Shown here: piece after piece, positions 8,222-15,758 of the stretch
Layout of the letters: every line of letters starts with the position of its first letter
Numbering within the stretch: the stretch's first letter is position 1
Assembly: GCA_020283715.1 (NCBI GenBank)
Contig: JAIQCW010000065.1
Coordinates: 1-16,957, forward strand
DNA from: Cytauxzoon felis
Lineage: Eukaryota > Apicomplexa > Aconoidasida > Piroplasmida > Theileriidae
Direction of reading: 5' to 3'
Length of the DNA stretch: 16,957 nt
Notes under the pieces: generated by a model
The model's input: the letters and a program-made list of their open reading frames with translations, nothing else
The model's database searches: none
What the model was told of the DNA's origin: nothing
Position numbers and translations under genes: made by a program

Positions 8222-9562
8222 ATGTTAGGATCATCTACTGAATATCGCAACAATCCAGCATATTATTATTGTCATGTATGTAATGCTAAAAGAACACAAT
8301 CTCAAGTATCATTAAGTGATACAGGTGATATATTATGTTTATCATGTCAAAGTTTTGGTTTTGTAGAAAAGGTATTCATTATTAATATAATAATTTTCAT
8401 TATTTATAGGTTACATATGAAGATAATGATCAACCATCAACATTTTATTCAAATTTAGATACAACAACTACCAGACATAATGTAGATCCATTCACATCTG
8501 ATCCTTTTGCATCCGTATTTGGTGTACCTTTAAATGTTTTCATACAAGATGCACTTCGTGGTACTTTATCTAGTCATTTTACAAGTAATGTACCATTTAA
8601 TACACAAAATACATCATCAAATACATTAAATATCGGATTCAATAATAATGAATTCCATAATATGTTCCAAAGAACATTATTTGGACCATTCACCAATATA
8701 CCCAGACGTAATAATGGAAGGCTACAATTTTTTCAAGGAGATTTCTCCAGAATCATCAATTCATTCATCAGTAATCCTTTCGATGAACATGCCATGAACC
8801 AAATTTTACAATATGTCATGGATAATGATCCAAATAGATACGGACCACCACCCGCTGCAAAACACGTCATCGATACACTCGAAGAAGATACCATCGATGA
8901 CGATCTTGCCAGTATGTTTATCACATTCACATTATATTGAAGTTCATCCTATTCCACTCGAGATTCAATCCAACTTATCTTCGTCTTGCAGACAGCTCTT
9001 CTAATTACTTCCCCCTCCGCTTCCCTGAGATCAGCTACGGGTACCACTTGAGGTCCAATTACTACACCTCCGCCACGATCTCTGGGAGTGGCTATACTCT
9101 TTAGAGATAGATAATTGGAAGAGGCTCCACGCCTAGTGGAAAGAAGAGGTGGATTGGACCTCGAGTGGAGACGAGTGGGATCATTGGTTGTAACTTCAGG
9201 TGGAGTGGATTGGACCTCGGTGGAGAATATTACATGTTTGTGTATTCTACATCATGAATATTATAGAATCATTGGAGAGTTGTGCGATATGTACGGAGGA
9301 TTTCAAGGTTGGTGAGCGTATACATTGGATAGAGCGTGACAAGGCGTTATGTGGTCATGCATTTCATGTAGATTGTATAATACCATGGTTGAAGCAGCAT
9401 AATACATGTCCGGTATGTAGGTATGAATTACCTACGGACGACGAATTGTATAATAAGCAGAGGGAGTATTTGAGATCGAGATTAACGGAGGAGGTTCAGC
9501 GTAATGTGGGTAGTACACAATCATCTATGGGAGATTTGAATTCACCTGGTAATAATCAATAA
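8222..9562 (+). CDS. RING-H2 E3 ubiquitin ligase, RNF126/RNF115-like, three exons
   Basis: Exons 8222-8371, 8410-8911 and 9267-9562 give 315 aa. Intron 1 is 38 nt (GTATTC...TTATAG). Intron 2 is 355 nt (GTATGT...TTATAG) and holds a repeat copy. The N-terminal zinc ribbon has CxxC pairs at C17/C20 and C39/C42, as in the RNF126/115 family, where it binds ubiquitinated clients or chaperone adaptors. The middle is a low-complexity Phe/Asn/Thr region. A conserved YGPPPAAKHVIDTL motif precedes the C-terminal RING-H2 domain, whose ligands are C223, C226, C246, H248, H251, C254, C265 and C268 (C3H2C3), with IPWLKQHNTCPVCR. The exon 2-3 join is supported because the GPPP...IDTL block must be followed by the RING, and phases 1 and 2 fit. 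The product probably transfers ubiquitin from an E2 in the cytosol. It lies 109 bp downstream of UTP25 in the same orientation. Confidence 0.9.
8955..9227 (-). repeat. Dispersed repeat in intron 2 of the RING ligase gene (copy 7)
   Basis: A 17-bp inverted repeat (15 of 17 matching) lies at 8955-8971 and 9151-9167. Between them the minus strand keeps one open frame through module A (SSNYLSLKSIATPRDRGG) and module B (VADLREAEGE, then RRAVCKTK). Extra terminal motifs (TAACTTCAGGTGG, GGATTGGACCTCGGTGGAG) follow up to 9227. The host intron is 8912-9266 and the copy is antisense to the gene. Confidence 0.88.
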
Positions 9563-9637
9563 ATAATTAAATATATTATTTATTATATTATAAATTAATA
9601 TAGTTTAAATTGAAATAATAAATGTAATTTAAAATAG

Positions 9638-9708
9638 GGCTGCTCCGGGAATCGAACCCGGGACCTCTCGCACCCAAAGCGAGAATCATACCACTAGACC
9701 AAGCAGCC
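9638..9708 (-). tRNA. tRNA-Pro (anticodon UGG)
   Basis: 71 nt on the minus strand. Acceptor stem GGCTGCT/AGCAGCC, anticodon stem CTCGC/GCGAG with loop TTTGGGT (anticodon UGG), T arm CCCGGGTTCGATTCCCGG with a canonical B box. No intron. The transcript runs into TATTTT just downstream, a Pol III stop signal. CCA is not encoded. Confidence 0.95.
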
Positions 9709-9799
9709 TCTATAAAGGTGCCAAATTTATATATTATATAGACGGATTATCAATAAACAGATGGTAGCGAATATAAATTAATATAATAATAATATATTA

Positions 9800-10629
9800 T
9801 CATGATAATTTTGTATGTTCATACGACTTTGCCAAATTGCGCCATGCCCATACAAAGAATTCCGGGTTTCGTTTAATAATACGACTACCAGATTCCTCAC
9901 CAGTGACCTATTAGACATTAATATCTGTATATATAATCACACTTACTATAACACATTCATCATTTATCAAATTCTCAATCAAACTCGAGTACAATAGATT
10001 CAAATTTTTCAAACTCTTTTCATTCTATAATTAATATCATCAAATAGAAATAAAATATTAAAGGACTCGCAACTGAGTTACCATCCTTCCCAACTATTAC
10101 TACCTCTACATTCTACACCAACCTCTGTTCACACACCTGATGTCTTCCACTAGGCGTAGAGCCTCTCCACCTGAGGTCGTCTTGCAGACAGCTCCTTTAA
10201 TTATATATCTCTAAAGAGTATAGCCACTCCCAGAGATCGTGGCGATGATAGAGGTTAAAATGATGTAACCTCGAGTGAAACCCGTAGCTGATCTCGGGGA
10301 AGCGGAGGGGGAAGTAAATAGAGGAGCTGTCTGCAAGACAAATGAACGGTGGAATGGAAGAAAGGGTGTAATAAATTGAACCTTTGGTACCAACGTTTCA
10401 ATGACTGCTCCACTTGTCTAAACATACTTGTGGGAATAGTCTACTGAACTGGTCAATATACCTATGAATTAATAATGTGTAATGTACAAGCGTACCAATC
10501 TACGATAGCCTTTTCATTACAGGACTCTGTATCGCGCTTTTGCATTAAATATTTACCGACATTGTATGCAAAATGGACATACGCGTCATATTCTAGGGTT
10601 TTGTTGTTTTGTACCTCTAGATTACTCAT
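9800..10629 (-). CDS. Unrecognised small protein gene, four exons, 117 aa
   Basis: I do not recognise this product. Exons on the minus strand: 10629-10496, 10461-10428, 10024-9947 and 9907-9800. All joins keep phase with GT...AG introns of 34, 403 and 39 nt (GTACGC...CATAG, GTATGT...TTATAG, GTAAGT...TAATAG). The predicted soluble, helical-looking protein has no signal peptide, membrane segment or long Asn runs. It contains EYDAYVHFAYNVGKYLMQ, AIVDWYIDQFSRLFPQ and FFVWAWRNLAKSYEH. Such Trp- and Tyr-rich, ordered composition in short spliced frames is unlike the AT-rich noncoding DNA around it. Intron 2 contains repeat copy 8, matching the pattern in neighbouring genes. The gene lies between two tRNA-Pro genes. 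The weakest point is intron 1. An unspliced read-through of exon 1 would stop at 10462. Confidence 0.6.
10167..10352 (+). repeat. Dispersed repeat in intron 2 of the 9800-10629 gene (copy 8)
   Basis: Perfect 17-bp inverted repeats lie at 10179-10195 and 10323-10339 (GTCTTGCAGACAGCTCC and its complement). These are the ends of module B in opposite orientations. Between them the plus strand carries module A (SLKSIATPRDRG) and then module B (VADLGEAEGE). A frame change and stops separate the two, so this copy is not fully open. It is antisense to the minus-strand host gene. Confidence 0.85.
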
Positions 10630-10739
10630 TTAGACAAATTTTTTACATTAAATTAAATTAATCACAAAATGTGTAACAAATTTTATACTGTGTTAAAATA
10701 CATTTATTTTCAATTTTAATATACAATTTATACTAAATG

Positions 10740-10810
10740 GGCTGCTCCGGGAATCGAACCCGGGACCTCTCGCACCCGAAGCAAGAATCATCCCACTAGA
10801 CCAAGCAGCC
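10740..10810 (-). tRNA. tRNA-Pro (anticodon CGG)
   Basis: 71 nt on the minus strand and nearly identical to the UGG gene. Anticodon loop TTCGGGT gives CGG. The anticodon stem CTTGC/GCGAG contains one G-U pair, and the D arm has a G (GTGGGATG) where the others have T. The A and B box regions are intact. The first TTTT run on the RNA strand comes only some 45 nt downstream, so termination is less tight than for the other two. Confidence 0.93.
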
Positions 10811-11089
10811 GTATCAAAGGGCTCGAATTTTCTAGTCATACATTGCAACATCTGATGACGCTAATTGTAATAAATAAGTGCTCTCAACATATATATTAAT
10901 TTATCAATGTTAATTCATGGGTGTTATAAAAGGCATAGAAACCCGATGGGATGTATAGAATCTTACATGTGTTCAAGGTTGTTGCAGTAATTTAATAAAT
11001 TGAAGAGAATGGTTGAAATAAAAGTAGATCGAGTATGAGATTTAATTAGAAGCAATAATATAATGGAGAGAATTGGACCTTCTGGTACT

Positions 11090-11160
11090 GGTTGCTTGGT
11101 CTAGTGGTATGATTCTCGCTTAGGGTGCGAGAGGTCCCGGGTTCAATTCCCGGAGCAGCC
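11090..11160 (+). tRNA. tRNA-Pro (anticodon AGG)
   Basis: 71 nt on the plus strand. Loop TTAGGGT gives anticodon AGG (expected to be edited to IGG). The acceptor stem has one G-U pair (GGTTGCT/AGCAGCC) and the T loop has TTCAATT instead of TTCGATT. TTTT follows one base after the gene. It starts 280 bp from the CGG gene and is divergent from it. With the other two it completes the proline-decoding set. Confidence 0.95.
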
Positions 11161-11242
11161 CTTTTCTCCAGACGTGATTAAAATTTATTAAAAATTAAGA
11201 TATTGCTTTAGATAAAATTAATATTTAATTTATTATTTAATA

Positions 11243-12167
11243 ATGTCACCGGAATCTGATGGCATCGATGAGAATACTAAGCGTATGTTATTGGCTTATG
11301 GGTGTGAGTTAATTCAGGTATAGAATGATATTGATGGTTTAAAATATATAATTTTTACAGAAGGGTGGTATATTATTGCAGTTAAATGCTGTAACTATCG
11401 CATCAGCTCAATCAATATTGCATAAATTTTATAAATGTAGGAGTTTGAAAGAGTTTAATATACGTGTAAGTAGAATTGAGGTTTAATTCATATATTATTC
11501 AGCCAACAGCTGCAACAGCATGTTTTTTATCATGTAAAGTTGAAGAGAATCATCGTAAAGTGGATCATATTGTAAAGGTATTTGATTTTCTGAGGTACTT
11601 TGAAGATAAAAAACGTGAATATAAATCAACAACCAATGATGAGTCGGTATGTTTCAATTTATGGAATGAGGATTTATATAAATACTACAGAAATTAAAGG
11701 ATAAAATTTTAAAGACGGAGATGGATATTCTGATAGAATTTGCATTCAGATTGGATAAGATTATTGTATGCCCTCATAAATTTGTTCTACAATATATTTA
11801 CGCACTATTCCGCAATTTACATGAATATACATCACATAATGTTAATACATTAGCCCAAAGGGCATGGGAATACCTAAATGATAGGTTGGTAATGGTTGAA
11901 ATGATTTTTATATTTATAGCATGAGGACCTCATTATGTTGTGATGTAGATTCTGAAGTTATTGCTGTCGGATGTATATACTTGGCTGCAACATCATTAGG
12001 TATTCCATTGAAGAAGGTATGTCTCTAATATCAACGCACTCAATACGCATTAGGAAACACAGTGGTTTATAATCTTCAACGTATCTTGGGAAGATGTCGT
12101 CAAGGTTTGCAAGGAAATGTCAATCCTATACTCCATGGGCGCTGTACACTATATCGATGTCATGTGA
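11243..12167 (+). CDS. Cyclin L-like transcription/splicing cyclin, six exons
   Basis: Exons 11243-11317, 11361-11465, 11503-11646, 11691-11884, 11920-12016 and 12054-12167 give 242 aa. All five introns are 35-44 nt with strong donors (GTATAG, GTAAGT, GTATGT, GTTGGT, GTATGT), and phases agree. The protein follows the L/K/T cyclin box closely: ELIQKGGILLQLNAV, SAQSILHKFY, ATACFLSCKVEE, HIVKVFDFL, HKFVLQYIYAL, LAQRAWEYLNDS, VIAVGCIYLAATSLGIPL, and a final block with TQWFIIFNVSWEDVVKVCKE. Such cyclins partner CDK11- or CDK9/12-type kinases that act on RNA polymerase II or splicing. It is about half the length of animal cyclin L and lacks an RS tail, so it is essentially two cyclin folds. It starts 82 bp after the tRNA-Pro(AGG) gene. 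Confidence 0.87.
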
Positions 12168-12252
12168 ATCTATGATCCCAGTGAATGAGGAAGGGATGTA
12201 CTGAATATAGTGAGGATTATGGACAGTAGTGAGTGCTAAGATTTCATCACCG

Positions 12253-12708
12253 TCACCCTTCTGTAAATATGTTGCCTACGCGGGTAAAGTCATTTTTCCA
12301 GGAGTTGATGGCGAGGATATCTTCAAACCACGATGTGTTTGAAAGTCCAACAACTGAATATAAATAATTTTTCAAGAATAAATCTACCTTCATTGCGATA
12401 TGTTAATGTTATTTCTATAGGCGTCAGTGAGAGTATAAAAGTAGAGACTTACTGGTAGAGCATTGAGGTCCGGAGTAGTAGTGTGTAGATGTTATAGTCG
12501 TTGAGCAATCACATATGAGCTCTATATTTTCATCATTGACAACTTTGAATAGACATTGTGATCCATTCTTACAATAATTCAGTATACCTTCATGTTCCTC
12601 AGTAAGTATATTACAAGATGGGTAGGATGATAAGTCGTCTTGTAATGTCATAATCTCATCTCCATACACACTGATTATAATATTTAATATTAATAGCGTA
12701 CGAATCAT
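12253..12708 (-). CDS. Small secreted EGF-like protein, three exons
   Basis: Exons on the minus strand 12708-12453, 12414-12388 and 12353-12253 give 127 aa. Introns are 38 nt (GTAAGT...CTATAG) and 34 nt (GTAGAT...TTCAG), in phase. The N-terminus MIRTLLILNIIISVYG is a clear signal peptide. A single EGF-like module spans residues ~32-83 with cysteines at 32, 46, 52, 66, 68 and 83 in C-C-C-CxC-C order (YCKNGSQC, CDC, YYSGPQC). The tail has no cysteine and no membrane anchor. Without splicing, exon 1 alone reads on to a stop at 12424 (94 aa); the strong GTAAGT right after the last EGF cysteine argues for splicing. Intron 2 is less certain, since read-through stays open for a short alternative tail. 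It converges with the cyclin gene, 85 bp between stops. Function unknown; a secreted or surface adhesive role is inference. Confidence 0.62.
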
Positions 12709-13084
12709 TTATATATAGCCAGAGTATATGAGAGGTATAAGATGTGTAAATAATTGTTCTATATATAAAATAATACAGGTATTAAATAGACAAATCCTAT
12801 AGTACAAGCGCGTCAATCCTACACGAGCAACACACTTTCGGGAAATAACTAAAAATACACTAATTTATACGTGTAAGCCTAATATTATTTTATAAAATAT
12901 TTTTATATTATAAAATTGCATTCAAATTATCATGAACTTCAATAGACAATGATAATTTAAAAATTGACTCGGCCGACCCATACAACCATTGTCTAATTTA
13001 TGTAAATGACGTTTCCATCCTTAAAATTTTAAAGTTTTATTCAAATAAAAAATTTACTCGTAATAATATATGGAATTATCCCAA
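12709..13084. other. Gene-poor spacer
   Basis: About 375 bp of AT-rich DNA upstream of the EGF-like gene and downstream of the small membrane ORF. I see no ORF, tRNA or repeat copy. It is the likely promoter region of the EGF-like gene. Confidence 0.5.
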
Positions 13085-13258
13085 TCATTTGTTTTTATTT
13101 ACAACATCAGGTTTGAATGACGCGAACCCCCGTGTATGTCTCTTGTCTTCTTCTTTTTTATTACATTTTCTAGAGAAGTAACATAATAATCCACCTACAA
13201 CAAGAGTACATGCGCCTAAAACAAGAGTTAGATAGAGATATCTATTATTCTGTAACAT
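13085..13258 (-). CDS. Putative 57-aa single-pass membrane protein
   Basis: The ORF starts at an ATG at 13258 and ends with TGA at 13085-13087. Residues ~7-28 form one strong hydrophobic helix (YLYLTLVLGACTLVVGGLLC), followed by a basic cytosolic-type tail (SRKCNKKEEDKR). An in-frame stop lies upstream of the ATG, so it is complete as read. A clean membrane segment with positive residues on one side is unlikely by chance in this AT-rich DNA. I cannot assign a function or family; small mitochondrial or ER tail proteins look like this. It is divergent from the 13265 ORF, with only 6 bp between start codons. Confidence 0.45.
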   Translation of the reverse strand: MLQNNRYLYLTLVLGACTLVVGGLLCYFSRKCNKKEEDKRHTRGFASFKPDVVNKNK

Positions 13259-13264
13259 TTGGTC

Positions 13265-13435
13265 ATGGAAATGTTAATGATCGTGTATGACTATTTAGAT
13301 ATAGAAATTAGCCTAAAACTAGCACAATTTTACATAAAAAAATTCGATTATATATATTCTTTGAATGAACATTACAATGGTGATAAATTAAGTGATTTAA
13401 TTATCTGTTATACAATGGGGAATCACACTAAATAA
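13265..13435 (+). CDS. Short ORF of uncertain reality, 56 aa
   Basis: ATG at 13265, TAA at 13433-13435. The peptide (MEMLMIVYDYLDIEISLKLA, then QFYIKKFDYIYSLNEHY) has amphipathic helical character and few Asn runs, unlike random AT-rich translation. It could be a small gene or the first exon of a spliced gene, but I found no convincing continuation. Its start codon nearly abuts that of the minus-strand membrane ORF, so at most one of the two may be real. Confidence 0.25.
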   Translation: MEMLMIVYDYLDIEISLKLAQFYIKKFDYIYSLNEHYNGDKLSDLIICYTMGNHTK

Positions 13436-14212
13436 ATGTTGATTTCTCGATGTCTTTGTTAATGTTTCTTGAAATTAAGATAATGGTATTGAATTTTAGA
13501 ATGAATGATATTATGTGTGTAAGTATTCATTATATATTCTCCTGAAATATCTCAAGTCGATATTCCATACACACGAAGTCTACTTTTTTATATACTGACC
13601 ATGTCTTATATAACATTATACTATCATTGAATTGGTAGATGTTATATTATTGTCGTCCATGTATTAACCTCTATCAAACAACTGATAGTATATCTCTATT
13701 GACATGAATCTCTATAATGTGTAGTAGAATATCTTCATTCATTGATGAAATTTGTTAGTGGCATATCCTAGTACTGACATTCTTTGTATATGCTTGGATA
13801 TAATTATATTCTCACTCTATACATCTCTTTTATGGTAAATATACACTCCATCATCCATCACTCATTGAAATTCTAAACGTATTACAATCTATACTTGATA
13901 GAGACTTCTAACAACTAGTATAACATTCTTTTGGTTATATAATGATTAAACTTGATGGAGATATATACTTTTACCAGTACCCTACAATAGCCACACATTA
14001 TATACTACCCCATAATATAAATATGGCAATATATAATATATTTAAATACAATCATCTAATAATTATACTTTAAAACATCTAAATACATTACTCAATAAAA
14101 TTGAGGAGATTATTATAATATATATACTATATATATACAAACATGAACTGAAGCTACTATACTAACTATATTATACTAGTAATAATATATATATATATAT
14201 ACTTCTATAAAA
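13436..14212. other. Long gene-free spacer
   Basis: About 780 bp of very AT-rich sequence downstream of the minus-strand membrane-protein gene. Stops occur in all frames. TA-rich simple-sequence tracts occur at about 14110-14210. No tRNA, repeat copy or supported exon is visible. Tiny exons cannot be excluded. Confidence 0.5.
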
Positions 14213-15382
14213 TTAATTATTACTTTCCAATAGTGTGTAATCGTCGACTTTATTATATTTATAAATAATCAAGTTACATATGACTACAATTAATATTATA
14301 ACTATAATTGCTGTAGATATAGCAATCTTTGTATAGTTATACCTGATATATCTATCATCTTCTAATGATTCTTCATCATATGTAATACTACATGTATTTG
14401 TATTTGATGTATTATCACTATCATTTATACTTTGACATGAATATAATTGTCTACTAGAAATAAGTTTTTGTTTATTATTAATATGATTTAATGAATCTGA
14501 TCTATAACTATCACATGCATATAATTTTTTATCATGTAATAATTCATTATATTTACCAAGTATAGATTTTATATGTTTATTAGTAAATTTACATTTAATA
14601 CTATTCTCTTGTTCCCATTTATTACCATTAATATATTTAAAATATATATAATCAATACCATCAGTATTAATAATTTTAATAGTAAATAATAATGGTATAG
14701 ATATATTATTAATATTTTTACCATAATATATAACAATCTCTTCAACATTATTTATATTATAAATATTATTATAATACATTATTAAATTTAATGGTTGATT
14801 ATTACATCTAATCTCTTTCAAATTAAATGTTACACCATCATTAATATTTTTTATTTTAAATGTATCATATTTATTCTCAAATTTATCAACTATAGATATT
14901 ATAGATTCTATAACAATATAATTTATATATACGTTATGTAATTTTATAAGATCAATTATTATACTCTTACCAGTCAATATATCCAAATATTCTTTAATCT
15001 TATCATTACATAAATCTGGTTTTAAATTTAATTCTATTATCTTCATCCATGTATTATAACGTCTATATTGATAATAATTATAACTACCATTCTTATATTC
15101 AATACATAATATTAATGGTGTAATACGCTCCTTATTATCAAAAAATATATAAAATTTTATCATATCATCATAATCTATACCAACTTGACGTTTATCATTG
15201 TATGCTAATATATATTGATACTTTACATTTGTATTCAATGTATATGTATATCTTTTATAACCAGATGATGGATTATTATGAGTACTATTTATATTCACCT
15301 TTACATCATTTTTAGGACCCGTTATGTAACTTTTACTACCTCTTTTACCAAAATCTATCACAACTCCATACACGTTACCCAT
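14213..15382 (-). CDS. Membrane-anchored lineage-specific surface-type protein with two repeat units
   Basis: A single-exon ORF of 389 aa. Two diverged units of about 130-140 aa are visible (residues ~5-136 and ~140-282). Each has a IDFGKRG- or IIIDL-like start, a central strand plus a PLI/PLLF block (KERITPLILCIEYKNG and NISIPLLFTIKI), a YY/YFKY strand with Trp (YNTWMKI, GNKWEQE) and a terminal amphipathic helix (DKIKEYLDIL, KHIKSILGKYNELL). An acidic Ser/Asn stalk follows, then a transmembrane helix at ~352-374 (AISTAIIVIILIVVICNLI) and a short basic/acidic tail. No N-terminal signal peptide is visible. The architecture resembles large hypothetical families that I associate with Theileria equi; this is from memory and unverified. 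A host-facing or membrane role is inference. Confidence 0.65.
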   Translation of the reverse strand: MGNVYGVVIDFGKRGSKSYITGPKNDVKVNINSTHNNPSSGYKRYTYTLNTNVKYQYILAYNDKRQVGIDYDDMIKFYIFFDNKERITPLILCIEYKNGSYNYYQYRRYNTWMKIIELNLKPDLCNDKIKEYLDILTGKSIIIDLIKLHNVYINYIVIESIISIVDKFENKYDTFKIKNINDGVTFNLKEIRCNNQPLNLIMYYNNIYNINNVEEIVIYYGKNINNISIPLLFTIKIINTDGIDYIYFKYINGNKWEQENSIKCKFTNKHIKSILGKYNELLHDKKLYACDSYRSDSLNHINNKQKLISSRQLYSCQSINDSDNTSNTNTCSITYDEESLEDDRYIRYNYTKIAISTAIIVIILIVVICNLIIYKYNKVDDYTLLESNN

Positions 15383-15758
15383 TTATTACCAGTATATATA
15401 TCTTGTGATGGAATCTATTCAACTTTGTCTCACTATGTCTGGAAAAAACCCCATATTTAGATGATTGATGTTAGGTTTTAAATACCTGAATATTGAGGAC
15501 GCTATGATGCAAACTGTACGAAATTTAGGGTATATACAACTGTATATATTCATTAATTATAGAGATTCTTGAGTTTAATACGGACAATGTAGTACCCGTC
15601 AATGACCATCTACTCTGAACAATGTAATGTCACGTTGAGGCATATATAAACCTTTTAATACATTATAAACCACTTTAATAATGATATCTTATCATTTACA
15701 ATGTAAATATTCGATTGAATAAATTTATTCTATAAATTCCCGCTAGTAAGAGTTATTA
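15383..15758. promoter_or_regulatory. Divergent intergenic region, probable promoter area
   Basis: About 375 bp between the divergent starts of the membrane-protein gene (-) and the cysteine-rich gene (+). It must carry the control elements for at least one of them. I see no recognisable core motif beyond AT-rich tracts and no repeat copy. Confidence 0.35.

Noticed and set aside
9115..9315. 66-aa plus-strand ORF before the RING domain
   Set aside because: It is repeat and intron sequence in another frame from the RING exon.
9815..9997. 60-aa plus-strand ORF
   Set aside because: Antisense of exons 3 and 4 of the minus-strand 9800-10629 gene, which have much better composition and splice signals.
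160..10352. CRISPR array
   Set aside because: Copies are irregularly spaced by kilobases, lie in both orientations within eukaryotic introns, and have terminal inverted repeats rather than regular direct repeats with spacers.
12424..12708. Unspliced 94-aa version of the EGF-like protein
   Set aside because: A strong GTAAGT donor follows the last EGF cysteine and a matching acceptor lies 38 nt on. The unspliced tail looks like intron translation.
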